64,000 nucleotides of DNA from contig CM042694.1 of NCBI GenBank assembly GCA_023614405.1, positions 359,800,975 to 359,864,974 of the forward strand, in the 5' to 3' direction. Source of the DNA: Avena insularis (Eukaryota; Streptophyta; Magnoliopsida; Poales; Poaceae). Below the pieces are notes generated by a model, which did not search any database, was not told where the DNA came from, and saw nothing but the letters and a program-made list of their open reading frames with translations. Below, one piece after another: positions 45,373 to 57,131 of this stretch (positions are counted from its first letter, which is position 1; each line of letters begins with the position of its first letter). Position numbers and translations under genes: made by a program.

Positions 45373-47044
45373 AAACCATTGAATGTGATATGGACGGGGA
45401 TGGGGTCGTGTCGTGAGAGAAAGCTTTTCAACCATCTCCATGCTCGCCAAGTTGTTGCAGCTCCCTCCATCAATAATAATGCGAATACAGCGATCTTTAA
45501 CCACACCCTTGGTATGGAACAAATTATGGCGCTGGTCAGGCTCGGCCTTGGTAATTTGTGCACTCAAGACTCGTTGTGCAATTAAACTCGGATATTTCTC
45601 CGCATGTTCTGCAGCCATATATTCAGAATCTTGCTCCGTGGGTGCTGCAGCACATTGCTCATCATATGCAATAAGAGCCAAAGTATCTTCATCATAATCA
45701 TTGGTGGAATCGTATCCACCATCCTCAAGAGCAATCATCACACGAGAGGAGGCACAATCACGTGCAAAGTGACCAAGTCCACCACATTTGCGGCACTGAA
45801 TTTGGCTGGACTTGCCCGTAGATGCCATGGAGGACGCAACACTCGGGACTGGTCTCGTAGTAGTCTTCTGTGCAGCAAACGGAGGTGGTGTAGATGCTGC
45901 AGATCGCGTGGATGTGGTCGCTGGAGGTGTAGGTGCAGCAGCCCGTGACGCCGAATTCGGTGATCTCCAAGTAGAACACCATGCAGAATAATTAGTTCGT
46001 ATCACCTCACGTCGATCCTGAACTTCACATTCAACATTGCAATCAAGATGGAACAAACGGGTAATAGTGTGATAAGATTTATATCGAAGAATGGTCTGAA
46101 TTTCCTTATTTAACCCACCTACAAATCGTGCCATTAATGCTTCATTATCCTCCTCTATACCACAACGCAGCATGCCAGTTTGCAACTCCTGATAGTAATC
46201 CTCTACATAATTTTTGCCTTGATCTAGACGTGCTAATTTGGTAAGCATGGAACGCTGATAATATGGTGGAACAAAACGAATACGCATAGCATGTTTTAAA
46301 GCATCCCACGTAGTGATTGGATTAGCATGATTAGCACGACAATATTCAGACCACCATATGGAAGCAAAACTAGTGAACTCACAAGTAGCAGCACTAACAC
46401 GTCTATCCTCGGGATAATTTAAGCATGCAAAACGCTGGTCTAATTCTAATTCCCAAGAGAGGTATGCATCAGGATTATAGCGACCATTAAATGTAGGAAT
46501 ATTTAATTTCAGTTTAGCAACATGGTCATCATCACGTACCAACGAAAAAGGGAGTGGACGATGAATGTGGGGATTGTATTGCCTAGGACGACCAGCTGGC
46601 TGATCAACTGTGAAGTCGTCCGCGTACTCGCCCTCGTCCTCATCTTCCCCGTAATAATCATCCAACTGAGCATCATGGGCACGTGGCCCAGTAGCTCACC
46701 AACGCCCACAACAATGATTAGTGCGGCGGCAACACCGCAGCCGAAGTTTGCGCCGGATGTTTGAGAATGCACTGTGCATGTCCCAACAAGTGCGGTGTAG
46801 GAGCCCCACGAGTCGGCTGTGGAGGAGGCGCACGAGCAGCCGGTGGTGGAGGTAAGCGTGCTAGCACCTCCTGGAATTTAGCGTCGAGTTTGGTGGTGAA
46901 GGCGGTCTCGAGTCCCTCGAGTTGCTCCATCGTGTCAGTAAAACGCTTGTCCACATCCTGCATATGGTCAGCCAAAAGTGTGGCGACGTGATCCTGCAAG
47001 GCTTCACCCTCTAGTGGTTGTGTCTCGGTGTTTTCTGGTGGCAT
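45373..47044 (-). pseudogene. Gag and protease N-terminus of element E
   Basis: It starts at 47044 with MPPENTETQPLEGEALQDHV and a coiled-coil region. A frameshift or short rearrangement lies near 46770-46670. The main 431-codon frame (46665-45370) has an acidic start (DDYYGEDEDEGEYADDFTVD). The Retrotrans_gag domain follows, with KLNIPTFNGRYNPDAYLSWE, FASIWWSEYCRANHANPITT, MRIRFVPPYYQRSMLTKLAR and NYVEDYYQELQTGMLRCGIE. A Thr/Ala/Pro linker leads to the zinc knuckle CRKCGGLGHFARDC. The protease active-site region IIIDGGSCNNLASMEMVEKL comes next, and the frame is cut at 45372 by element F. The rest of the protease continues at 37690. Confidence 0.88.
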
Positions 47045-48130
47045 GATTAGTAAACAAAAAGCATAGGTATATAATAGAGATACAACAGGAACAGTGGTGG
47101 AAAGCGCTTAATCTGTCAAGCAAACCAAGACTCTTACCCGTTCTTACCCTGCAGCAGGTGGTGAGCAGCAACCGTCGTGATCAAGCTTCGGGAAGATTGA
47201 ATAGAGCGATTGCCAGGTGGTGTCAACGCACGGTGTAGGAATATGTGGAGTTCTGGATGGCTGCAATATCTGTAGACACAATTTCAAAACAGCAATGCAA
47301 GGTTGAATAACAACTCAACGATGGTACTGTGCTGGTCCTAGACTATCCCAAGCTAGAGACGCGAGCCTAGAACACTACGAGTCACGCCGCGACACCGAAA
47401 AGCAACAGGCACCAGTGCTCTGAACAGCGCGCAATGAGGCGCAAATCACTAGTATGGAAAGTGTCTCAAAATGATCAGCAAAGTGGAATATCAGGATAGG
47501 CTCAAGATTTTTTTTTTGAAATTTCCGAAAACTACACGAAACTGCTCTGGAAAGCGTGCAGACGCCAATTTTTTCCACTATAATGGCGTATAGCTCAAAA
47601 CGATCCCAGAAGCCTAGAAAAAGTATAGGCCGAAAAAAATTCGGAGGAGTTTCCAGAATATATTTTCTCTCCCCTCTTCCCTTCTGGCCGAAACTTTCTG
47701 GAACTCAGATCAAGTTGCAACTCGGATCGGATCTACAATGATGGAAAACACGAATAGGAAAACAAAAACATACCTAACTGGACTGGAACAAGGATATGTG
47801 GTGGCGGAGGCAGTATGTGGGCGTAGGGTTGTAGCAAGTGTATGGCGGTGGTGATAGCGGAATCGGTGGTGATGGCGGAATCGGTGGTGGCGGTGGTGAT
47901 GATTGTGACCAGAACTCAAAACTCTAAAGATCTAGATCTAAAACCAGCACTGGACACGACGATGCAGACTAGAACTCAACAAAGCAAATACTGAAAAGAA
48001 ATGATGCAATAGGCCCGAAAGTGTTTCTAGGATACAGATCTAACCCTAATTTGTTGGCTTTTATGGTTTATAGGAAGAAGAACAGATGCAATCTAAACTA
48101 CAAAACTGTAAGATCTCATTGAGAAACCCG
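47045..48130 (-). other. 5' leader of element E
   Basis: About 1.1 kb between PBS and gag with no coding content recognised. Several TGG/CGG-rich stretches occur at 47800-47900 (minus CACCACCGCC type). Confidence 0.6.
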
Positions 48131-48143
48131 AAATCTGATACCA
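48131..48143 (-). other. Primer binding site of element E
   Basis: On minus, TGGTATCAGATTT, two bases after the LTR end. It is the same site type as in element F. Confidence 0.7.
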
Positions 48144-48145
48144 CT

Positions 48146-49083
48146 TGATAGGGTAAAGGTGCCCGATCTTTCGATGAGACGATATCTGTCGATTATGGTG
48201 GAGGTCGACATTGACGATCCGACTACAAACGTGCGAGACGTTGCACCTTAGCAATCAATACACCAATTTCCGAGGCTATTGATCACGCCGAAGCTAGATC
48301 AACCTGATCACGAGGATCAATCCCTGCAAGTAATTGAAGAACCAGCAAGAATTATAGATGCAATCAAGATATTGCGAATATAGATGAAAGATTTATTGAA
48401 GAGGTGGGATTCTGTCTGTGCGTAGTACAAAAGGTCGGTTTGACACTTGTGCCTATGGCGAAGAGTAGCTCGTGACTAAGTCTTTTACTAAAAAAAATCC
48501 GAGTCTAAACGATGACCTAATGGGAGTATATATGGAGGAATAGAAGGGAATTTCGGCCAACCTTGGGGAGGAGGTCGAAATCCATCTCCAGGCCGGTTTC
48601 CTCCACTATACGGACTCTAAAAGTTCAGACCCTTTATTTGGACGAAAATTAAATGGGCCTGGCCCATATTTAAAGGTGACGCAGCACCATCTAATCACAT
48701 GGACGAAAATTTGAAGTGTGTAGCTCTCTAGTTTGTCCATGTCTTCATCTTTTCATTATGGTGGCTTCAAAGTTCTGAAATCTTCACTTGCAGCGTCATC
48801 CTGGATCCTCACACGATTGCTGCCATCATCTCCATGCATGATCATGCTCCAATGCTTGTCCCTCGCATCCATGCTAGGCCCATCATTCCTAAGTAACATA
48901 CACACATCTGATTTAGGCAGCATCATATTCTCATGAATATTAGGAATAGTTCCTAAAAACGGAAGTACCTGATAATTTAGTTGGCATGCACGAGCTCTTG
49001 TGAGAGGTCCTTGGAATTGTGGAACATGAGGAAGTGTGGCTATAGGTGCAACGGTTGTATCAACCGTAGGGATGTCCTCATCA
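48146..49083 (-). repeat. 5' LTR of element E
   Basis: 938 bp, minus start TGATGAGGACATCC at 49083 and end ...CACCTTTACCCTATCA at 48146. It pairs with 33605-34542. The TATA-like CCATATATACTCC on minus is at about 48521-48536. It is followed by the duplication GATAA. Confidence 0.92.
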
Positions 49084-52000
49084 GATAACTTAATGGATGT
49101 GATCTTGCTTATCATTGGAAATCAATGCACCATATCCTTGTTTTTCCTACACGCTCAAAGTAAGAGAGCACATAATCATACAAGGCAATATAAGCTCAGT
49201 TATATTATTCTAAACCACTAGAGATTAGTCAAAAACTTCTATGCCCCATGTCAAAGTTAAATCTAGCTTGCAAGTAAACTTGTGATCCTTCTATATGCAC
49301 TTTATTGTATTTTTGTACTTTTATTTGTATAAGGCAAAGCTGAACATGGTTAGTTGTCAATCATAAATAGAAATAGAGTTTTTCAATGGTGCCCACACAT
49401 GCCATCTATTAAAGTCTCTCAAGTGCAAACTTCGATTGTTGAGCTCATAGAAAATATATTTCTTAGTAACGAGACCATGCCAAAAGAGTGGTATATGTTC
49501 AATCGAGACTGTGCAGGCTAGTAAGGACACTCGTGACCATTACCAAGGTTTCCCTTTTTAGTATAATAATTTCTCATTACAGTCAGAGGAGTATTCCGAC
49601 TTTTTCTTGTAGCACAAGCCCATGAGAATACCAATGCATACCCAAATATAGCATTTTTGCTACATATGTTGGGCAACTCATAGCCAAGCTCCAAGAGTTT
49701 CCTCCTTTTGGATTGTTTAAAGGCCAACAGAGTTGTTAGCATCCCATGTTGTGTGATAATGGCGCAAGACACGCATAAAGCAATATCTCACTTTGATTTC
49801 GAAGACAAAATTTTGGCATATGTAATCTGGAAACTTTGAAACATCATTTCTTATTTGACAACTCACTCAGTAAGCATCTATTAAGACCATCATTTCCAGC
49901 ACTATGGGGGCGAGCTACTCCATAACCATTCACTAAAGACAATTCTGAACAGTGACAACTAGCAAGTTTCAGAGAACTTCTTTATTATTATTTTTTGTTT
50001 TTTCAAAATGTAGAGAACATGGGAATTTATATTTAGAGCATCACAATATTTTTCACAAGATGGTTAAAAATTGAACAAGGTGCATCAAAGCTATGGCTTG
50101 TCTCCTATGGGGCCTAACATGAGCAAGTATATCCCTTGTATAAATATGAACAAAATCTCACCTAAGAAAGCATTCAAAAACAGAGAGATACACAATAGCA
50201 TGAAAACTTATTAAGATAAAGAACTTTGCACAAGACTCTACGCATGCAAAATAACATCTCCAAGCTAAACTTGAGAAGATCATGAAAACAAAAGAGAAAA
50301 TGCAGGTATCAAAAGAGAGTATAAGAAGTGGTTACCTCCCCAAGCTTAAGTTAAAGCAAGGGTGACACACTTTACTGTTGAGGTGCTTTTAACCTCTACT
50401 TTGATGAACAAAGAACCTTTGCTTCGATGAATGCTTCACGATCCGGTGTAAGCCTTCCTTAAGAACCTAGTAGGACCAAGACTAGAAAGAAGACAAAATA
50501 TTTTTGTGTTTTTGAATACACGGGTTTAGCTCATAAGTGAGAAAAATACAATTCCCACTGAGTCGGTTCATCAACCTAAGCATCACGCTTAAGTCAACAA
50601 ACTAATTCTAGAAGTGTGCTTCTCCTAGATTGTGATGAAGTGTACGTGAGACAAAATATGAAACACGAGTGTGCAGCCCCTACGTGCTTATTTAAAAGAG
50701 GTTAGAGTTGGAAGGTTTTACCAGAAACTGATTGTTGAAACGTTGAGTAGAAGCAACCAAGTGGCTGATGTGAGTGTTTGCACGGTTGGCACTACCGTAT
50801 ATGTCGTCACACAAGGTTCAAGTCCCTGCAAAATAACACACAAAATAAAAGACAACAGTTCGGTGTACGAACAAAGTTTGTTCACCCAACTAATGAGAAG
50901 AAAGCATGAACTACTAAAGAGAATCACAACTTAAGGACTTTCTGAGATATAACTTTATTGTTTACATATGCTTAGCTTCTCTAAAACATGGAAGAAGCTC
51001 TCAGGTGGTGTTTTGAGGTTTTTAGAAGAAGATGGAAGAAGAAAGAATGAAATTTTGGGCAATGATTACCTTCTAGTTGGCGTTTGAGGGGTTTTCCCAA
51101 CTATACGGGAGCAGCTATACGGGCGGAACAATGTGTTCCCGCTGTATAGTTGTCCTGTTGCAAAAATTTAGGGTTTCTACCTAGCGGCGCAGCTATACGG
51201 GCGCAACTATATGGCCGAAATAAAATATTCCCGCCGTATAGTTGGTCGTCAAACTGTCTGTCCCTCGGAAAGAAAATATACAAAGGCATAGATATCTATA
51301 CGACTGGAACTATACGGCCGGAATTTTTTATTCCCGCCGTATAGTTGGTCGTTAAACTCTCAGTATATTAGAAAAGAATTTGTACGCAGGCACAGATATC
51401 TATATGTCCGGAGCTAGACGGTCGGAATTTTTATTCCCACCGTATAGTTGGTCGTTAAACTCTTAGTACATATGAAAGAAAAAAAATTGATGGCAAAGAT
51501 ATCTATACGACCGGAACTATACGGCCGAAATTTTTTATTCCCGCCGTATAGTTGGTCGTTAAACCTTCTATATACATCATAAAACTTCTATTTCTTCGTG
51601 AATTCTTTCTTATCCTTTAACTTAGTGAAATACCATGGTTTGACAGAAAATAACAACTTTAATTTTCGACCAACAACAACATGTAGTAACAATAAATTCT
51701 ACCTTTTGAAAACTATAGCAAGACAACTCTAATAGCAAATCATGCAAAGAATAAAAATGCCAATGCAATATTAATGCATCAAGACTCAAGACACAAAACT
51801 AAGAAAGACACCTAATGACTTCCGAGTTGCCTCCCGGGATGGGCTTTCTTATAACCAACTAGCCAGGCTTTAATACTCTACATTTATTCAGCAATGGAGG
51901 CAGTTATAGAAGTAATTTTGCTTACCTCCAACGAGTGTTTTCAGGATTTATATCATACTTTTTTCTTCTAAGACGTACCCGCTTGCGGTGCATTGGTCTC

Positions 52001-52119
52001 TTGTAAGTGTTCTAGTTGCCACGTGAGGATGGATGAACAAAGGTCGGTAAATATGTATTCTTTCCTTCCTACATAGAGGGTGTTAAAGATTTATTATCAA
52101 ACTTTGAATCTTTACCTTG
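49084..52119 (-). mobile_element. Element D non-coding internal region
   Basis: About 3 kb of AT-rich sequence between the element D gag remnant and its pre-PPT block, with no enzyme domain on either strand. It contains the hairpin array at 51095-51566. Short ORFs such as the 87-codon plus frame at 50671-50934 look accidental. Confidence 0.65.
51095..51566. repeat. 103-bp tandem array of CTATACGG hairpins
   Basis: Five units, with GTATAGTTG at 51144, 51236, 51339, 51442 and 51546 (spacings 92, 103, 103, 104). Each unit is an inverted repeat of the type AACTATACGGCCGGAA, a short T-rich loop, TTCCCGCCGTATAGTT, followed by GGTCGTTAAAC. For example, the arms at 51308-51323 and 51331-51346 pair over 16 positions with one mismatch. 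The same sequence family occurs once in each LTR of element D. Confidence 0.85.
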
Positions 52120-53515
52120 ATTACTATTTTAAGGGTATAGCTCATAATGTTCTGTTGGATCCAGTAGCTTGGTCTTTGCCACCGGAATTTCCTGCACCTC
52201 ATTAGTAAAACAAAAGTCATAGCAAACAGGTATGGGAGGCACACAGGATTCCGTCTTTGGCTCATCATAATTGATTTCCCCGAAAAGAGTATTTAAACAA
52301 ACACTACTAGAATCATCAAAAACTTCTTCAAGGCAATTATCTGGGATTATAGAATAATTTAAGCCCTCATCATCACTAAAGTCAGAAGAATAATAAAGAT
52401 CAGGAATAGGTGGAGGATCAGGAATAGGTGGGGATCAGGTTTGAGAGAGGCTTTCAATTTATTCCATTCCTTGATTTCTTTTTCTTATTTCTCCTTGATG
52501 CTTCTTTCATTTCTCCGATATTCTTCATAATTCTATTTCTCTTCATCTGCAGGTGTTAGATGTATAGGATATTCAACACGAGGCTTCTTATTTTTATTTT
52601 TCCTGGTTTTAGGCTTCTTGGATTTACCCTTCTTACCTGCTTCAATGATGCAACAAGTGGAAGATATGGGAGTAACAATAAAGGGATGTTCTCCATCGTT
52701 AGTAGAAGCAGTTCTAATATGATTAAAATAATCAGCTATAAAAGACATTGCTTTAGAAAGAACATCTCTAACTAAGGTATCATTAGAATATTTCCTTTTC
52801 TATTTTCATCTTTAAGAAACTCATTGACCAAGTTCTCTAGATCAGTAGGGAGAGGTTTTTCTTCATGTACAATTTCACATTGCCATTGATGAAAATTATT
52901 ATGTATATCTCTTAAGAGTTGCCAAGCTTCTTCCAAAGTTTTTCCAAGGAATACACCATCACACATCATGTCTAGCTTACCCTTAGAAGAGTGATTTAAG
53001 CCTCCATAAAAGTGATTCAACAATAACCAATCAGGTAAATTATGATGTGGACAATCATGCATCAATTTTGAGAACCTACTATAAGCTTGTATTAAATCCT
53101 CATTGTTGATTTGCTTGAAATTTAGGATATGAAGCCTACGCTCATCAGTTTGCTTTTGTGAGAAACACATACCGATAAAAGCTTCGGAGATACCTTTCCA
53201 TGAATTGAAGTGTCCCGCGAGATGTGATTTTAGCTAATCTTTAGCTTTTCCTTTCAGCGAGAATCGGAACAGATATAACTTCAGCTTATCATTTGTCCAT
53301 CCATTTTCCTTCGCCGTAGAACACAATAAAGTAAATTTTTCAATATGCTCATATGGATCATTGTTCGGATCTCCTGCAAAAGCTATTTCCATGATCATAT
53401 TTATCCGCATAGGATTAATCTCATATCCATCCACATCAATAGCGGGTTGAACAATAGGAGCATGTAAATGATCAACACTCGGAGAAGCATACTCCACAAG
53501 ACTTTTACTTTTCAT
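52120..53515 (-). pseudogene. Gag of element D
   Basis: The frame at 53515-53234 starts MKSKSLVEYASPSVDHLHAP and has INMIMEIAFAGDPNNDPYEH and LKLYLFRFSLKGKAKD, the Athila-type gag core. After a stop and shift the frame at 53170-52772 continues with LHILNFKQINNEDLIQAYSR, HDCPHHNLPDWLLLNHFYGG and LGKTLEEAWQLLRDIHNNFH. A Lys-rich part (GKKGKSKKPKTRKNKNKK) ends at 52533. A Pro/Asp/Tyr-rich tail with PPIPDLYYSSDFSDDEG is readable down to about 52130. At least three breaks are present. No zinc knuckle or protease follows. Confidence 0.8.
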
Positions 53516-53684
53516 AGTTCCTATCTTTTTTCTAACTTTCCTATAACTGAAATAAATAACAAGACTACTAACAAAAGGTAAACTATTTTTTTGTTCTTTT
53601 CAGATAATCAAAAGCAATAAGATAAATAGCAACAAATGGAAATAAACTATGTGCGAGTAGGAAGGTAATAACCGGACACTTATC

Positions 53685-53702
53685 TCCTCGGCAACGTCGC
53701 CA
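53685..53702 (-). other. Primer binding site of element D
   Basis: On minus, TGGCGACGTTGCCGAGGA, three bases after the LTR end. It differs at two positions from the usual Athila-like site. Confidence 0.75.
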
Positions 53703-53705
53703 ATT

Positions 53706-55218
53706 TGATGACTGGATTCCTGCACCAACAATAGGGTTATTGCAGTACCTGTAGCACCAAATATTTAAGAGTTTTTCCCGATGGGAGATCGTTGAACGGA
53801 AACAAAACGACCCCGCAGCCACGTTGTCAATGCGGCCACGTTTCGCACCCAAACCGTGGTTTGGAAATAGCCTATTCTATAAGTTACTAGAACAGTGATA
53901 ATTGAGAGAGGTTTAAAGTATCTAATAACGAAGAACTTTTAACAAGAACAAAATAAACTAAGACGGAAAGTAAATAGGAATATGCACTGAATTAAAGAGA
54001 TTGTAGTTGTAGGATTGAATAAAATGAGAGAGGGCTTCTAGGCTTCGGTCTCACTAGTACTAGATGGGCAAATATATGTGTGATCTATAAGAGATTACTC
54101 AGACAAATAAACGTTCCCCAATTGATTACCGGGTTGTCACACTGTGTGCACTATGCATGGTTCTCGCGCGTCACCGCAAGGTACAAGGCACTTCCGGACC
54201 AAAGGATCACATAAACTCATCTTAGATCACAATAAATTCTAACTTAGCGCACTAGATCATACCTCAACCTAGAGTTGAATCAATCACTAACACATGGATG
54301 AACAGCAAAACATATATAAATATATAATGATATCACAATCATGTTCAATCTTATAATTACTAAACACAAGAGAGAGAGGGAGATGGAGATGATGATGGAG
54401 ATGGAGATCGATGCGTGGTGGTGGTGATGTCTTCCTTCTCCTCCCCTTCTTCTTGCTTGGATGCCTCGGTGGTGATGGTGTTGAGGGAGATCTAGATCTC
54501 GGAGGTGTGGTTGAGGCAGAGCTCCGCCGCAATGGAGATCGGATGGCTGGTGGTGGCGGTAGAGCTCCGCCCCTGAAGGGCTATGGCTTGCTGGCTCTCT
54601 CTTGGGTCCTCCCTCCTTTATATAGGCCTTGGGGGTGTCCTAGGGTTCCCCCAATACCATCATATGACTTAGGGAAGGTTGTGGAGCTTTTCTTGGGCGA
54701 AATCCCATCGTTTCCGACCTTTTTGGCAACTATACGGGCGGAGTTATACGACCAAAAATATAGCTTCGGTCGTATAGTTGCTCGTTAAACTTGCAGATTC
54801 TTTTAGTATTTTGTCCGCCATTTCTTCATACGAACTCCGTTTTGGGTGTTCTTGGGCTCGTTGAGTTCGTATCGTCGAGGGATACAACCCTATCGTCTTG
54901 GATCTTTATTTTGAGAAGTTGGAAAATCACTTTTTCAACCTCTCAAATGGCTACGTCTGCTCCCTGTAGCTCCTCCATACTATGCTCTCATTGTTCCTGT
55001 TGCCTTTGTTTTGTCCATAATCATCATCAAAACCTACACACATGTCAAAGACAAGGAAGAGGGATAAAATTCTACCTAAACTACTAAATGTGCAAGGCTC
55101 ATATTGAATTTAACAAAAACAAGTAATCATGCATATTAAGCATAGCAATGGTTAGATGGAGCACGATATAATAGACAAATGACACAATTTATATTGCTAA
55201 AAAGTGTTGTATATCACA
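53706..55218 (-). repeat. 5' LTR of element D
   Basis: About 1.51 kb, partner of 32061-33548. The minus TATA box, GCCTATATAAAGG, is at about 54615-54627. A hairpin with arms 54728-54748 and 54759-54779 corresponds to that of the 3' LTR, with different mismatches. Confidence 0.88.
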
Positions 55219-55825
55219 ACCCTTAGAAGATCCATAGCGGTAAGATTCCATGGCCGAATCAGCTTCTCCTCCTCTGGTTTTCAATTGGATATTTAGTCGT
55301 TCTCTGAACAATTTGGAGTCTTCTTGGTGGAACCAACGGCATCTGCCCGCCGACGCCTCTAGGACTTGATGGGATCAACGCGTGGCGTGTCCTCGGTTCG
55401 ACGACGAGTGGCAGATGCAATATTTCCCGTTCGTCAGCAGCTAGCAAGGCGCATGGGGCGCAAGCGTCCGTGAAGTAAAGGGAAGTGGCCGACTGTTGCA
55501 GCTTTGCCTTTTCCTTACCCCTCTCTGTCTTCTCTAACTCGATGTAATGTCAGAAAGGGACCGCAGCAACGATCTGGGATCCACGTGGAGCCCGGGTGTT
55601 CGCAAATGCTTGCATCATCACAGGTTTCGTTAGACTTTGGTTGTGTGTGTGTGTGTGGAGCCGCGCCTCATGGAGGAAGCGTGGAATTTCAATTAATTTC
55701 CTCAGACCAGCAGTCATTGACAGTTGGAGGCAGTTGAAGTGGAGATGCAACGACATGCAACAGTGTTTGATGTACATCGGATGGCCGTGCCACAGTCCAT
55801 ATGGCTGCTGATTGAAGGAACTACA
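55219..55825. other. Non-repetitive-looking flank with (TG)8
   Basis: About 600 bases between elements D and I without a transposon domain. A TG microsatellite lies at about 55641-55656. Short open frames (for example 55504-55737) are not recognisable. It may be ancient intergenic or intronic DNA. Confidence 0.4.
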
Positions 55826-57117
55826 TGAAGAAAATATGTCCTAGAGGCAATCATAGAGATGATTGTATTTCATGTGTATCCATGAGTTATTTTAATGTTC
55901 CTTAAATATCTATATGTTAGGCATCTTGTATTGATTGGAAATTATGTGAATTTTTTGTGAAACTCTTTACTTCTATGGTTATCTAATTGTTGTCCCTAGT
56001 CGGAGTTCATGTGAGTACACACTTGAATACTAGCACATCGATTGGTTGATTACTATGTTTTGCAAGTCATAGACATGGAGATGTCAAACCGATGATGTGG
56101 AAACATGTTGTGAACATGAGGTTGGACTGACCCAACTTGAGACTGGCAATAATACTTGCATCTCTCTACACATCATGTACGTTTTGTCCTTAGACATGAG
56201 ATTGTCACATGTACTTGAGATGTGGATCGACCTACTTTGGGGCTATCAAACACTACTCTGTAACTGGGTAGTTATAAAGATAGCTTTTGAGTTTGTCCTG
56301 ATACATGCTGCAAGGCATTGGTCAAGCACGATGGGATTTTCCCCTCTGTACTTGAGAGAGATATCTCTGGGCCCCTCGAGTGATTGGATCCAGAAATGCA
56401 TGGTCGTGCTACATATGGTTAAGATTTAACCTAATAAAGGGATTCTGAATCACAGTATCGAGAAACAGAGGTCAGCTTGGAGCTAAACCAAATATCGTAG
56501 GGTAAAGGGGAAGACATGTATTAAACCTTGTGATGGTTCGTCTGAATGATCTTTATATACGTTTAGGAGTTGGCATGTCTTGCTAGAGGCCGCTACCAAC
56601 TATTGACAGAGTAAGTGTACTCGTGTCATGTCTATACGTGTATGAACCTATAGGGTCACACACTTTAGGGGCTAGAAGTCTAATGAGGATTGGATCCGAA
56701 TTATACCAGGCTTAGGCTGCTAATGGGCTGCTAATGTAGAAGCCCACCAGGGATGCCTATATAAGAGAGATTGACGCGAGCTGAATAGGGTTGAGCATTC
56801 CACCCAGCCTCCACCCCTCTTCCGCCTGTGTTGCATGAGCAGACCTAGCAGTATGGCGTGTGATGGCTTCCACTCCGGACGTGTGGATACTTCGGAGGTG
56901 CTGCAGCTGTAGCACTTGGACGAGCCACGCAAAGGGGAGCTCTCGTGAGACGAGGACAAGGAGGAGATGTAGAACATCTACACTCCTCCGACGTGCTTCA
57001 TCGAGTTCCGCAACTACGTGTCTAGTGGTAATCTCGTGATCTATGACAATTGTATTCCTGGTTGACGGGATAGAAAATTTTGATTTTACGCTAGTGTAGC
57101 CTACCCGTAACCCTACA
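55826..57117 (+). repeat. 5' LTR of copia element I
   Basis: It starts TGAAGAAAATATGTCCTAGAGG and ends CCGTAACCCTACA. The TATA box CCTATATAAGAGAG is at about 56756. It is followed by G and the PBS TGGTACCAGAGCC at 57119-57131, one base different from the perfect initiator-Met site. Confidence 0.9.
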
Positions 57118-57118
57118 G

Positions 57119-57131
57119 TGGTACCAGAGCC
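57119..57131 (+). other. Primer binding site of element I
   Basis: TGGTACCAGAGCC, initiator-Met tRNA type with T changed to C at the sixth base. The 1.4 kb from here to gag (57132-58515) is leader without recognisable coding sequence. Confidence 0.85.

Larger units (their letters stand above)
33605..49083 (-). mobile_element. CRM-like chromovirus element E (with element F inside)
   Basis: Minus-strand Ty3/gypsy element with 938-bp LTRs at both ends (48146-49083 and 33605-34542). The target-site duplication GATAA is perfect (33600-33604 and 49084-49088). Without the inserted element F it is about 7.8 kb. The order is LTR, PBS, gag, protease, RT, RNase H, integrase, with a C-terminal extension running into the 3' LTR. 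It sits in the internal region of D. The reverse transcriptase class and the LTR start TGATGAGGACATCC recall grass centromeric CRM elements. A few stops and frameshifts make it defective. Confidence 0.9.
32061..55218 (-). mobile_element. Athila-like gypsy element D with nested elements E and F
   Basis: The outer element of the nest, on minus. LTRs lie at 53706-55218 (5') and 32061-33548 (3'). A PBS lies at 53685-53702, a broken gag at 53515-52120 and non-coding internal DNA at 52119-49084. The sequence continues at 33604-33549 (pre-PPT hairpin and polypurine tract) after removal of element E. It lacks protease, RT, RNase H and integrase. The five bases outside the two LTRs (GCAGA left, ACCCT right) do not match, so no target-site duplication is visible. 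Confidence 0.8.

Noticed and set aside
50671..50934. 87-codon plus ORF in the element D spacer
   Set aside because: Antisense to the element, no homology recognised, and isolated in AT-rich non-coding DNA.
51095..51566. CRISPR-like array
   Set aside because: Regular spacing and palindromic repeats suggested it, but the spacers are themselves repeats, the DNA is plant nuclear, and it lies inside a gypsy element.
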